Part shown: piece after piece, positions 15,245 to 23,895 of the stretch
Layout: the number at the start of each line of letters is the position of its first letter
Numbering within the stretch: the first letter of the stretch is position 1
Assembly: GCA_948467735.1 (NCBI GenBank)
Contig: CAOKFN010000057.1
Location: 1 to 25,770, forward strand
Source of the DNA: an uncultured bacterium
Lineage (GTDB): Bacteria > Bacillota > Clostridia > Lachnospirales > Lachnospiraceae
DNA: 25,770 bases
Direction of reading: 5' to 3'
The notes under the pieces: model-generated
What the model was told of the DNA's origin: nothing
The model's input: the letters and a program-made list of their open reading frames with translations, nothing else
The model's database searches: none
Made by a program: the position numbers and the translations under genes

Positions 15245-16933
15245 ATGCAGTTAAATGGTTCGGAAATAGTTGTGGAATGTCTGAAAGAGCAGGGAGTGGA
15301 TACCGTATTTGGCTACCCAGGCGGTTCCATCCTGAATATCTACGACGCTCTTTACAAGCACAGTGACGAAATCCGCCATATTCTGACCTCCCATGAACAG
15401 GGGGCGGCCCATGCGGCGGACGGTTACGCAAGGGCCACCGGAAAAGTGGGAGTGTGCATGGCTACCAGCGGGCCGGGGGCGACAAATCTGGTCACGGGAA
15501 TCGCCACGGCGTTTATGGATTCCGTGCCCATGGTGGCGATTACCGCCAATGTGACGCTTCCCATGTTGGGCAAGGACAGCTTTCAGGAGGTTGACATCGC
15601 GGGCGTGACCATGCCCATTACGAAGCATGGCTATATTGTGAAAAATGTTGCCAACCTTGCGGATACCCTGAGAAGGGCCTTTACCATCGCAAGAAGCGGC
15701 CGGCCGGGTCCGGTTCTGGTGGATATCACAAAGGATGTGACGGCGGCGGTCTGCGAGTTTACGCCTGCGCCGGTGAAGGAGATAGAGCGCGGCGTTTCCT
15801 ACAGCGAACAGGAAATGAATCAGGTGGTGGAATATTTAAAGGCCGCCAAGAAGCCTTATATTTACTTGGGCGGCGGCGCAATCCTTTCGGACGCCTGCGA
15901 GGAGGTGGCGGCTTTCGCGGAGCTGGTTGACGCCCCCGTGTGCGATACTCTGATGGGAAAAGGCGGCTTTGACGGCAGAAGCAGCCGCTATACCGGGATG
16001 ATCGGCATGCACGGCACCAAGACCTCCAACCTTGGGGTCAGTCAGTGCGACCTGCTGATTGCGCTGGGGGCGAGATTTTCCGACCGGGTGATCGGCAATC
16101 CGAAGAAATTTGCGGAAAATGCCAAAATCATCCATATCGATGTGGACGCCGCCGAGGTGAATAAAAATATTCGGGTGGACGCCAGCTTGGTAGGAGATTT
16201 GAAGCTGGTGCTTCAGGAGCTGAACAAGAGGCTGACAAAGCAGAACCATGAGGAATGGATGGAGGAAATCGCAGGCCTGAAAGAAAAATATCCCTTGAAA
16301 TATGACGATTCCAAGCTGTCCTGCCCATATATTATAGAAACCATCGACCAAGTGACCAAGGGGGAGGCGGTTATCACCACGGACGTTGGACAGCATCAAA
16401 TGTGGGCGGCGCAGTATTATCATTACACGAAACCCCGCACATTCCTGTCCTCGGGGGGCCTTGGAACCATGGGATACGGCCTTGGGGCCTGCATCGGCGC
16501 CCAAGTGGGTCAGCCGGACAAAATATGCGTCAATATTGCGGGGGACGGGTGTTTCCGCATGAATATGAACGAGCTTGCCACCGCCAGCCGCTACAATATT
16601 CCCATCATCCAAGTGGTCATCAACAACCATGTGCTTGGCATGGTGCGCCAGTGGCAGACCCTTTTCTATGGGAAACGATATTCCCAGACGGTGCTTAACG
16701 ACAAGGTGGATTTCTGCAAGGTGGCGGAAGGGCTGGGATGCGCGGCGCTGCGGGTGACAAAAAAGGAAGAGATGGCGCCCGCCTTGGAGAAGGCCATCGC
16801 CATGAAGGCTCCGGTGCTGATCGAATGCATTATCCCCGAGGATGACAAGGTATTTCCCATGGTTCCCGCGGGAGCGCCCATTGCGGAGGTATTTGACGGG
16901 GACGATATGGAGAAAGAGGGGCAGCCGTCTTGA
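15245..16933 (+). CDS. ilvB: Acetolactate synthase, large (catalytic) subunit
   Basis: This ThDP- and FAD-dependent enzyme condenses pyruvate with pyruvate or 2-oxobutyrate, the first step of valine and isoleucine synthesis. The 562-residue protein has the catalytic Glu51 in TSHEQGAAHAADGYARATGK, the FAD/ThDP core (GRPGPVLVDITKDV), LGARFSDRVIGN and the ThDP-binding GDGCFRMNMNELATA with NNHVLGMVRQWQ. The latter segments mark anabolic synthases rather than other ThDP enzymes. GGAGG eight bases upstream supports the ATG. No regulatory small subunit (ilvN/ilvH) follows; serC comes next after 222 bp, so the small subunit, if any, is elsewhere. Confidence 0.96.
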   Translation: MQLNGSEIVVECLKEQGVDTVFGYPGGSILNIYDALYKHSDEIRHILTSHEQGAAHAADGYARATGKVGVCMATSGPGATNLVTGIATAFMDSVPMVAITANVTLPMLGKDSFQEVDIAGVTMPITKHGYIVKNVANLADTLRRAFTIARSGRPGPVLVDITKDVTAAVCEFTPAPVKEIERGVSYSEQEMNQVVEYLKAAKKPYIYLGGGAILSDACEEVAAFAELVDAPVCDTLMGKGGFDGRSSRYTGMIGMHGTKTSNLGVSQCDLLIALGARFSDRVIGNPKKFAENAKIIHIDVDAAEVNKNIRVDASLVGDLKLVLQELNKRLTKQNHEEWMEEIAGLKEKYPLKYDDSKLSCPYIIETIDQVTKGEAVITTDVGQHQMWAAQYYHYTKPRTFLSSGGLGTMGYGLGACIGAQVGQPDKICVNIAGDGCFRMNMNELATASRYNIPIIQVVINNHVLGMVRQWQTLFYGKRYSQTVLNDKVDFCKVAEGLGCAALRVTKKEEMAPALEKAIAMKAPVLIECIIPEDDKVFPMVPAGAPIAEVFDGDDMEKEGQPS

Positions 16934-16958
16934 TAAAGTTTGCTCTTGCGGGCCGGAG

Positions 16959-16985
16959 GGCAGGGGCGTTTCAGTTTGCCCTGCC
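16959..16985 (+). other. GC-rich hairpin after ilvB
   Basis: GGCAGGG (16959-16965) pairs with CCCTGCC (16979-16985) around a 13 nt loop, 26 bp after the ilvB stop codon. There is no T-run, so this is not a typical Rho-independent terminator. A further small inverted repeat GCGGAT/ATCCGC follows in the same gap. Confidence 0.45.
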
Positions 16986-17155
16986 TGTGGGTGCGGATTG
17001 GAATTCTGCAAAGCATCCGCGGGCAGACCTGCTGTATGAGGGCAGATATGGGCTGCGGATACGGAAATCCTATAAATATTTTAACAATGCAGTTGACGAA
17101 AGCGTCAGGAACGTTTATTCTATACTTATGTGTCAAAAAAGAGGAGGAACATGAA

Positions 17156-18238
17156 ATGTCCAGAGTGTATAATTTCTCCGCGGGGCCTGCGGTTCTGCCG
17201 GAGGAGGTTTTGAAGGAAGCAGCCGACGAAATGCTTGATTACAGAGGGACGGGAATGTCCGTGATGGAGATGAGCCACCGTTCCAAAGCTTACGATACCA
17301 TTATCAAGGAGGCGGAGGCTGATCTGCGGGAATTGATGAATATCCCGGATAATTATAAGGTATTGTTTTTACAGGGCGGCGCCAGCCAGCAGTTCGCCAT
17401 GATCCCCATGAATTTGATGAAAAATAAAGTTGCGGACTACATTGTGACGGGCCAGTGGGCAAAGAAAGCTTATCAGGAGGCATGTATCTACGGCAAAGCG
17501 AACAAAATTGCTTCCTCCGAGGATAAGACCTTTTCCTATATTCCCGACTGCTCCGATCTTCCCATCAGTGAGGATGCGGATTATGTCTATATCTGTGAAA
17601 ATAACACCATCTACGGGACAAAATTCAAGACCCTGCCCAATACCAAGGGCAAGACTCTGGTGGCGGACGTGTCCAGCTGTTTTCTCTCCGAGCCGGTGGA
17701 TGTGACGAAATACGGCGTGATTTACGGCGGCGTCCAGAAGAACATAGGGCCTGCGGGCGTGGTGATCGTGATTATCCGGGAGGATTTGATTACCGAGGAC
17801 GTGCTGCCGGGAACCCCCACCATGCTGCGCTACAAGACCCATGCGGATAATGATTCCCTGTACAATACGCCGCCTGCTTACGGCATCTATATCTGCGGCA
17901 AGGTGTTCAAGTGGCTGAAAAAAATGGGCGGCCTGTCCGCTATGAAGGAATATAACGAGAAGAAAGCCAAGGTTCTCTACGACTATCTTGACGAGAGCAA
18001 GCTGTTCCGGGGGACGGTCCGCAAGGAAGACCGCTCTTTGATGAACGTGCCTTTTGTGACGGGAAGCGAGGAGCTGGACGCCAAATTTGTCAAGGAGGCA
18101 AAGGAAGCGGGCTTCGAGAACCTGAAAGGCCACAGAACCGTGGGCGGCATGCGGGCAAGCATCTATAACGCAATGCCCATAGAAGGCGTGGAGAAGCTGG
18201 TGGAGTTTATGAAGAAGTTTGAGGCGGAGAACAGCTGA
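17156..18238 (+). CDS. serC: Phosphoserine aminotransferase
   Basis: SerC converts 3-phosphohydroxypyruvate to phosphoserine with glutamate, the second step of serine synthesis, using PLP. The product of 360 residues has the typical N-terminus RVYNFSAGPAVLP, the GGASQQFAMIPMNL phosphate and substrate site, DVSSCFLS before the PLP Lys, and YGGVQKNIGPAGVV with Lys195. GHRTVGGMRASIYNAMP at the C-terminus is also diagnostic. The open frame runs upstream to 16940, but the added 72 codons are unrelated; GAGGAGG eight bases before 17156 decides the start. A second ATG at 17151 is out of frame. It is followed by serA after 398 bp. Confidence 0.97.
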   Translation: MSRVYNFSAGPAVLPEEVLKEAADEMLDYRGTGMSVMEMSHRSKAYDTIIKEAEADLRELMNIPDNYKVLFLQGGASQQFAMIPMNLMKNKVADYIVTGQWAKKAYQEACIYGKANKIASSEDKTFSYIPDCSDLPISEDADYVYICENNTIYGTKFKTLPNTKGKTLVADVSSCFLSEPVDVTKYGVIYGGVQKNIGPAGVVIVIIREDLITEDVLPGTPTMLRYKTHADNDSLYNTPPAYGIYICGKVFKWLKKMGGLSAMKEYNEKKAKVLYDYLDESKLFRGTVRKEDRSLMNVPFVTGSEELDAKFVKEAKEAGFENLKGHRTVGGMRASIYNAMPIEGVEKLVEFMKKFEAENS

Positions 18239-18636
18239 GAAGCAGGCTGTAGAGGGCTTTGGGTGTTAAACGGCTGAGAAGCGGTTTATACAGAATTAAA
18301 CCCGAAATGGCCCATAACAGTTACCGTAGAAAATGAAATCCGAGATGGAATGAGAAGTAATAGGAAGAGCTTTTAATGCATAAACCGGCTGTGAAGCTGC
18401 ATGGAGAGAGTTTTAAAGTTTAGAACAGCCGGAAAACAGTTCATGAAAAAATGGAGGCTGGACGGCTGGAAAGCCGTCGTTCGGCAGAGTCTGCGCCTGT
18501 GCGGCGCGCGTGGATTCAGGGGCTTTCATCCGCATATTTGGGCATAGGAAATGTTGTGCGGAATATGATAAAACGGATGCAGTGCTGCCGCCCGTATGTC
18601 TCGAAATGGAAAGGGCCGCATAGAAAAGAGGAGAAA
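18239..18636 (+). other. Long intergenic region between serC and serA with small hairpins
   Basis: No gene was recognised in this 398 bp gap; the open frame at 18451 is only an upstream extension of serA. It holds a perfect hairpin, GACGGCT (18461-18467), loop GGAA, AGCCGTC (18472-18478), and a smaller GCGCC/GGCGC one nearby. Variants of GGCTGAGAAGC recur about four times between 18239 and 18480. No convincing promoter or terminator was seen. Confidence 0.5.
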
Positions 18637-19803
18637 ATGTTCAAGGTGAATTGTCTGAATCCCATTGCGCAAGTGGGACTTAAGAATTTTACGGAGCAAT
18701 ATGAGATTACCGCGGATGTGAAGGCGGCGGAGGGCATTCTGGTGAGGAGCGCGTCCATGCATGAGATGGAGATACCGGAAGGGCTTCTTGCGGTGGCAAG
18801 GGCCGGAGCCGGCGTCAACAATATTCCTTTGGAAAAGTGCGCCGAGAAGGGCGTGGTGGTATTCAATACCCCCGGCGCAAACGCAAACGGCGTCAAGGAG
18901 CTGGTTCTGGCGGGAATGCTCCTTGCGGCCCGGGACGTGGTGGGCGGCATCGAGTGGGTGAAGTCTTCCAAGGACAATGCGGATATTGCAAAGGCGGCGG
19001 AAAAAGAAAAGAAAAATTTCGCGGGCACGGAGATTATGGGCAAGAAGCTGGGCGTCATCGGTCTGGGCGCCGTGGGCGGAAAAGTGGCCAACGCGGCTGT
19101 GGCGCTGGGCATGGAAGTGTACGGGTATGACCCCTATTTGTCCCTGAACGCGGCATGGAATCTGAGCCGTGCGGTGATTCACGTGACCAATCCGGATGAT
19201 ATTTACGCTCAGTGCGATTATATTTCCATCCATGTGCCCCTCTTGGATTCCACCAAGGATACCATCAATGGGGAAGCCATCGCCAAGATGAAGGACGGCG
19301 TGACGGTTTTAAATTATTCCAGAGATCAGCTGGTCAATGAGAAAGACATTCTGGCGGCAATAGAGAGCGGCAAGGTGGCCCGTTATGTGACCGATTTCCC
19401 CACTCCGGCAATCGCGGGGCAGAAGGGCTGCATCGTTATCCCCCATCTAGGCGCCAGCACGGAGGAATCCGAGGATAACTGCGCCGTGATGGCCGTACAG
19501 GAATTGATGGATTATCTGGAAAACGGCAATATCAAAAACAGCGTGAATTATCCCGCCTGCGACATGGGTGTCTGCACCAAGGCCGGGCGCGTGGCGATTT
19601 TCCACAAGAACATTGCCAATATGATTACGAAATTTACCGCCGAATTCGGCGAAAAGGGCATCAATATCAGCGACATGACCAATAAATCCCGGGGGGAAGT
19701 GGCTTACACCATGATGGACGTGGAGGCGGCGCCCACTGCGGAGATTATTGAGGCGCTGGAAAAGATTCCCGGCGTATTCCGCGCGAGAATCGTGAAGGGC
19801 TGA
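18637..19803 (+). CDS. serA: D-3-phosphoglycerate dehydrogenase
   Basis: SerA oxidises 3-phosphoglycerate with NAD, the committed step of serine synthesis. The 388-residue protein has the 2-hydroxyacid dehydrogenase fold: an early substrate segment (ILVRSASMHEM, then ARAGAGVNNIPLE), the Rossmann motif LGVIGLGAVGGKVA, the active-site Arg in NYSRDQLVN and catalytic His270 in IPHLGAST. The last 70 or so residues form an ACT domain (INISDMTNKSRGEVAYTMMDV), which in this family binds serine for feedback control. GAGGAG upstream of ATG 18637 sets the start; the frame is open further up without conservation. It works with SerC upstream. A strong hairpin terminator follows. Confidence 0.96.
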   Translation: MFKVNCLNPIAQVGLKNFTEQYEITADVKAAEGILVRSASMHEMEIPEGLLAVARAGAGVNNIPLEKCAEKGVVVFNTPGANANGVKELVLAGMLLAARDVVGGIEWVKSSKDNADIAKAAEKEKKNFAGTEIMGKKLGVIGLGAVGGKVANAAVALGMEVYGYDPYLSLNAAWNLSRAVIHVTNPDDIYAQCDYISIHVPLLDSTKDTINGEAIAKMKDGVTVLNYSRDQLVNEKDILAAIESGKVARYVTDFPTPAIAGQKGCIVIPHLGASTEESEDNCAVMAVQELMDYLENGNIKNSVNYPACDMGVCTKAGRVAIFHKNIANMITKFTAEFGEKGINISDMTNKSRGEVAYTMMDVEAAPTAEIIEALEKIPGVFRARIVKG

Positions 19804-19837
19804 GGCGGGTAGGGACTTATATATCTGTAAATGGAAG

Positions 19838-19890
19838 GAGGCTGTGAAAGTCGGGGTTTTTAACTCCTATTTTTTCACAGCCCCTTTCTA
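19838..19890 (+). terminator. Terminator after serA
   Basis: GGCTGTGAAA (19840-19849) pairs with TTTCACAGCC (19873-19882). An inner stem GGGGTT/AACTCC extends the fold, and CCTTTCT follows. The tail is less T-rich than usual, but the stem is long and lies right after the operon end. Confidence 0.65.
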
Positions 19891-19985
19891 AATATAAAGA
19901 GGCTTTGGATGCGGCTTGAGTTTCCGTCACGTAACTTTTAAAATCCTGCCGTATTGCATGGGGCAATGAAATACTTTGGGGCGCT

Positions 19986-20022
19986 GCCGCATTTGACTAT
20001 ACATGATATAGGCAAATGCGGC
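19986..20022 (+). promoter_or_regulatory. Perfect 10 bp inverted repeat upstream of the Nudix gene
   Basis: GCCGCATTTG (19986-19995) and CAAATGCGGC (20013-20022) are perfectly complementary across a 17 nt spacer. The first in-frame ATG of the Nudix frame (20016) lies inside the right arm, which argues against it as the start. The repeat may be an operator or an mRNA hairpin; no T-run follows. Confidence 0.55.
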
Positions 20023-20063
20023 TTATCAAGAAGAATAAACTTATGAAAGTAGAAGAGTATAAA

Positions 20064-20585
20064 ATGCGTATGTTATTTGAAATGGACAAAAAAGATTATG
20101 TCCCTAACGGGAGCGTTTTTAGCAGACCTTCTGCAAGAGCTGTCATCATTAAAGATAGAAAAATAGCAATGGTATATAGTAAAAAATATCATTATTACAA
20201 ATTTCCGGGTGGAGGTATAGAAGCTGATGAATGTATGGAAGATGCACTGATAAGAGAAGTGTTGGAGGAAACGGGGTTATGTGTTATTAGAGATTCCATT
20301 CAGGAATATGGGCAGGTTCATCGCATTCAGAAAGGTACAAAAGAGGATATTTTTATACAGGATAATTATTATTTCCTGTGCTGCGTGAAAGAGGATATCA
20401 AACAACAAAATTTGGACAAGTATGAAGCAGACGAAGGCTTTACGCTTGAATTTTTGGAGCCGCAGCCTGCGATAGATGTAAACAGGGAAACGATGCTGGA
20501 CGATTTCACTCAGGTAATGTTGGAACGAGAGGCGCTTGTATTAGAATTACTGATGCAAGAGGGATATTTTGAATGTGGATTATAA
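20064..20585 (+). CDS. Nudix hydrolase
   Basis: From the chosen start the protein has 173 residues. The Nudix box fits exactly: GGGIEADECMEDALIREVLEETGL, with the REVLEE core that binds the metal. The preceding VYSKKYHYYKFPGGG and the N-terminal MRMLFEMDKKDYVPNG are typical of a subgroup of small Nudix enzymes in Firmicutes. Such enzymes hydrolyse nucleoside-diphosphate-linked substrates, and the substrate here is unknown. Starts at 20016, 20043 and 20064 are possible: 20016 lies within an inverted repeat, and 20064 begins at the conserved sequence behind a weak AGAAGAG. The gene is AT-rich compared with serA and may have been acquired horizontally with the debris that follows. Confidence 0.85.
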   Translation: MRMLFEMDKKDYVPNGSVFSRPSARAVIIKDRKIAMVYSKKYHYYKFPGGGIEADECMEDALIREVLEETGLCVIRDSIQEYGQVHRIQKGTKEDIFIQDNYYFLCCVKEDIKQQNLDKYEADEGFTLEFLEPQPAIDVNRETMLDDFTQVMLEREALVLELLMQEGYFECGL

Positions 20586-20701
20586 TAATAAGCTATAACA
20601 GCCTGCAGTTCCCTTAATAATCATTAAATCGCAATCGGAATTGTTGGAGATTGGGAGATTTTATTTTCTGAATATAAGGTAAAGATGAATAGGGCGGCTT
20701 T

Positions 20702-21210
20702 ATGAAAGAAAGCTTGAGAAATTTTTATAAAGATAAGGCGTCAGATGAAGAATTATTAACGTATATTCGTATCAATGCTGGTAAATGGAATGAAAAATAT
20801 TTATTCAGATGAAAAAGATAGTCAGAGAAGTAATGAAAGATTATGGAAATGAGGATTGCTATCCAAAAGTATTTGTCAGTTACTTTGTTACATATATACC
20901 ATTAATTATCAATATATGATCCAATTTTAGAGAATGTACAAATGAAGAAATTCGTGAATACCATACGAAAGGAGAGTATTTCCGTATGATTGCTGAAAGG
21001 ATAAAGGAATTGAAAAATCTTCGACGTGAATTTGAGAATTCTTTGTCCAGTTCGTCATTTTGACGATTGGGAAATTTTATATAGGTCTCCCAGCACGTAA
21101 GAGAAAAGGGAGAAATTATTTTGGCAATGTTACAAAGAGAATTTTTGCAGACAATAGAAAAGCTGGCATTGGAACGAAAGTGATTGAAGCAGCGACGGAG
21201 AAGAATTGAG
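20702..21210 (+). pseudogene. AT-rich gene debris with fragment of a GNAT acetyltransferase
   Basis: The 748 bp between the Nudix gene and the response regulator has no intact gene. A 36-codon frame starts at 20702 (MKESLRNFYKDKASDEELL) and stops at 20811. A second piece, 20941-21063, reads NEEIREYHTKGEYFRMIAER and ends in a stop. A third, around 21145-21210, reads ADNRKAGIGTKVIEAATEKN before a stop; the RKAGIGTKVIE part looks like the acetyl-CoA-binding motif of GNAT acetyltransferases. The pieces lie in different frames broken by stops, which suggests one or more decayed genes. The identity of the first two pieces is unknown. Confidence 0.55.
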
Positions 21211-21333
21211 CCAATAAGTAATTCAAACATGGTCATGTCCATAAAAAACATAATAGTATCTAAATCTACATTGAAAAACAAGCAGGTTGACAGTTATTGG
21301 GGGAAAGAGGATTTGGAAAAGAGGTGAGTTCCC

Positions 21334-21987
21334 TTGACAGATATATTGATTGTGGAGGATGACGACGCCATAACGGATTTGGTTCGCATGAATTTGGACA
21401 AAGAGGGATATCGCTGTACCTGTGCCCGGGACGGCGTAGAGGGAGCCGATTTGTGCGTCAGAGAACGGTTTGACCTGATTCTTTTGGACATTATGCTTCC
21501 GGGAATAGACGGCTACGGACTTTTGGAATACATTAAGCCCATGGGAACCCCGGTGATTTTCATGACAGCCAAGGGGGATGTGGAGGAGCGGATTCGCGGC
21601 CTGAAATCGGGAGCGGACGACTATCTTGCCAAGCCCTTTCAGATTGGGGAGCTGCTGGCCAGGGTGGAGGCCGTGCTCCGGAGGCAGGGAATCCGCAGGA
21701 AGCGGCTGGAATTGGGGGATGTGGCCATTGATCCGGATTCCAGGGAAGTGACAAAAAACGGATGCGAGGTTGTGCTGACGGCAAAGGAATTTGATCTGCT
21801 GATGGAGCTGATGCAGAATAAGAATGTGGCGCTCTATCGGGAGCGGCTTTATGAAAAGGTGTGGAAAGAACCCTTTGTGGGGGAGACGAGGACGTTGGAC
21901 GCTCATATTCAGAGACTGCGCAGAAAATTAGGGTGGGAAGAGCGGATTAAAACCATATTCCGCATAGGCTACAGACTGGAGGGATAG
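21334..21987 (+). CDS. Two-component response regulator, OmpR/PhoB family
   Basis: The 217-residue protein has a receiver domain with acidic pocket Glu8-Asp9-Asp10, phosphorylation site Asp52 in LILLDIMLPG and Lys100 in DYLAKPF. After a linker comes a winged-helix DNA-binding domain (VVLTAKEFDLLMELM, then TLDAHIQRLRRKLG). Translation appears to start at TTG 21334, preceded by GAGGTGAG; no better ATG is in frame. It is followed one base later by the sensor kinase gene, so the two form a pair. Its targets are unknown; by analogy with neighbours it may control envelope functions. Confidence 0.95.
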   Translation: MTDILIVEDDDAITDLVRMNLDKEGYRCTCARDGVEGADLCVRERFDLILLDIMLPGIDGYGLLEYIKPMGTPVIFMTAKGDVEERIRGLKSGADDYLAKPFQIGELLARVEAVLRRQGIRRKRLELGDVAIDPDSREVTKNGCEVVLTAKEFDLLMELMQNKNVALYRERLYEKVWKEPFVGETRTLDAHIQRLRRKLGWEERIKTIFRIGYRLEG

Positions 21988-21988
21988 G

Positions 21989-23887
21989 ATGCGGCTTTTT
22001 ACGAAAATCTTTTTATGCGGCATGCTGGTGTTTGGTCTGGCGTTTTCCGTTTCCGGTTATTTCCTGCTTCATTATTCCATGGAAAGCAGTGTGGCCAGAG
22101 AGGTGGATTTTGCTTTAAAACAGTACCAATATGATAAATTTACCGTCCAGTCGGCAATGCTGACTTATTCGGAAGCGGAGGTTACTGTGAGCTTTGAGGA
22201 AGATTTCCTTCCGGGCAGCGTGGGAATCTATACCATATGGCAGTTTTATCCGAAAGAAGAGCTTTTTTTGGAGTATGTGGAGCCTTTTCCGGATGCCAAG
22301 GAGCCGTCGGAAGGGGCGTCTTCTTCGGAAGACAAGGAGCCGTTGGAGATGGAGCCTTTTTCAGAGGCCAAGGAGCCGTCGGAGGGGGAGCCTTTTTCAG
22401 AGGCCAAGGAGCCGTCGGAGGGGGAGCCTTTTTCAGAGGCCAAGGAGTCGTCGGAGATGGAGCCTTCTCCGGATGCCAAGGAACCGTCGGAAGGGGCGTT
22501 TTCTTTGGAGCATGGGCAGTTCTCAGAAGGCCAAATGATGTCAGGAGATGTATTGTCTACAGAAGGATATATTATTCCGAAGGGGCAGATTCTGCCGGAA
22601 GGCGGAAAAATTTCACAGGGGCTGGTTTCATGGAGCGAGCGGCCGGATCGCTTTTTTGGCGCGCTTGCGGGAGAGCTCAGCGCTCCTGCCGCATTTTATT
22701 CGGAGGATAAGGAGCCGCTTTATACACAGATAGAGGGAATTCCGCCTTCGTTTCTGGACAGTCTGTCGGAGGACGCACATGCGTATCAATTGATTGACGC
22801 CCCCAGCGGCGGGGCGGTTTTGGTGGGAAGCGTGCTGTATTGGGAAGGATGGAACGATATGGGTCTGCATGGGGCGGCAGAGGGGACGGCCGGGGAAGAC
22901 GCGGTGTCCGCAGGACAGAACGGGCGGAAAATCTATTTTGTCACCCAGTGGGATGTGGGCAAGACCATCAAGCAGCAGGACACCATGCGGCAGTATTTTA
23001 TGAGATGTTATCTGGCGGCTATGGCGGCGGGCATGGCGCTGCTGGGCCTGTTGTCCGTGTTTTTGACCGGCCCTTTGAAGAGAATGTCCAAAGCCGCCCG
23101 CAGAATGACGGAGGGCTGTTACGAAGAGCGGCTTGCCGCAGGGGGAAGGGACGAAATCGGGGAGCTGGCGGAAAGCTTTAACCAGATGGCCCATGCGGTG
23201 GAAGAAAAAGTGGAAGCGCTGTCAAAGGCCGCCAGAGAGAAGGAAGACTTCGTGGCTAATTTTGCCCATGAATTGAAAACCCCGCTTACCTCCATTATTG
23301 GTTATGCGGATACCATGTATCAAAAGGAGCTTTCCCGGGAAGAGATACGCCGGGCCTCATGGCATATCTGGAATGAGGGGATGCGGCTGGAGGCGCTGTC
23401 CTTGAAGCTGATGGAGCTGACCGTGCTGGGGCGGCAGGATTTCCCCCGGCAGGAAATGCCTGCGGACGAGCTGCTGCAGGATGCGGCCGAGGGGCTGGCC
23501 CCGCTTTTTGAGAAAGGGGAGATTTTGTTTTCGCTGCAGGCGGAACCGGCATATGTGAGGGTGGATTATGATCTGCTGAAAACATTGCTGATGAATCTGG
23601 TGGACAATTCCATCAAGGCGGGAGCGGACCGGATAGAGCTTCAGGGGCGGAAGAAAGAAGAGGGATATTGGATCTGCGTGGCGGACAACGGGTGCGGCAT
23701 GGAAGAGGAGGTGCTTTCGCGGATTACGGAGGCCTTCTACATGGTGGACAAGGCCCGTTCCAGAAAACAGCATGGAGCCGGGCTTGGGCTGGCGCTTGGA
23801 GATCGGATTGCAAGGATACATGGAAGCGCCCTTCAATTTGAAAGCGCAAAGGGAGTGGGAACGAGGGTGAGCTTTACTATCAGATAA
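21989..23887 (+). CDS. Sensor histidine kinase with repeat-containing extracellular domain
   Basis: The 632-residue kinase has a membrane helix at about residues 7-29 and an extracytoplasmic domain of about 300 residues. A second helix at 335-358, a HAMP region, and a HisKA domain with phospho-acceptor His427 (FAHELKTPLTSIIGY) follow. The ATPase domain carries an N-box (NLVDNSIKAGADR), VADNGCGMEEEV and GAGLGLALG. The sensor domain is unusual: residues 98-169 are six 12-residue repeats resembling EPFSEAKEPSEG, acidic and proline/serine-rich. Such a tract is probably unfolded and could be a stalk or a region of variable length. The gene starts one base after the regulator stop. GGAGG precedes the ATG. 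Confidence 0.94.
   Translation: MRLFTKIFLCGMLVFGLAFSVSGYFLLHYSMESSVAREVDFALKQYQYDKFTVQSAMLTYSEAEVTVSFEEDFLPGSVGIYTIWQFYPKEELFLEYVEPFPDAKEPSEGASSSEDKEPLEMEPFSEAKEPSEGEPFSEAKEPSEGEPFSEAKESSEMEPSPDAKEPSEGAFSLEHGQFSEGQMMSGDVLSTEGYIIPKGQILPEGGKISQGLVSWSERPDRFFGALAGELSAPAAFYSEDKEPLYTQIEGIPPSFLDSLSEDAHAYQLIDAPSGGAVLVGSVLYWEGWNDMGLHGAAEGTAGEDAVSAGQNGRKIYFVTQWDVGKTIKQQDTMRQYFMRCYLAAMAAGMALLGLLSVFLTGPLKRMSKAARRMTEGCYEERLAAGGRDEIGELAESFNQMAHAVEEKVEALSKAAREKEDFVANFAHELKTPLTSIIGYADTMYQKELSREEIRRASWHIWNEGMRLEALSLKLMELTVLGRQDFPRQEMPADELLQDAAEGLAPLFEKGEILFSLQAEPAYVRVDYDLLKTLLMNLVDNSIKAGADRIELQGRKKEEGYWICVADNGCGMEEEVLSRITEAFYMVDKARSRKQHGAGLGLALGDRIARIHGSALQFESAKGVGTRVSFTIR
22280..22495 (+). repeat. 36 bp in-frame tandem repeat inside the sensor kinase gene
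   Basis: Six units of exactly 36 bp (12 codons) run from 22280. Units 3 and 4 (22352-22423) encode identical EPFSEAKEPSEG and are nearly identical at DNA level; units 1, 2, 5 and 6 are diverged copies. A degenerate seventh unit follows. Gain or loss of one unit keeps the reading frame, so the sensor length could vary between strains. Confidence 0.9.
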
Positions 23888-23895
23888 AAGGACGA

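Noticed and set aside
16940..17155. N-terminal extension of SerC
   Set aside because: The 72 extra codons are unrelated to the family and the GAGGAGG site sits just before the conserved start at 17156.
18451..18636. N-terminal extension of SerA
   Set aside because: Conserved SerA sequence begins at 18637, behind a GAGGAG site; the upstream part contains hairpins.
20880..21281. 133-codon minus-strand frame in the AT-rich debris
   Set aside because: No ribosome binding site or domain; the plus strand of the same region reads better as decayed acetyltransferase-like coding sequence.
22246..22479. Minus-strand frame with SDGSLASEKGSP repeats
   Set aside because: It is the reverse reading of the 36 bp repeats of the kinase gene and has no start signals.
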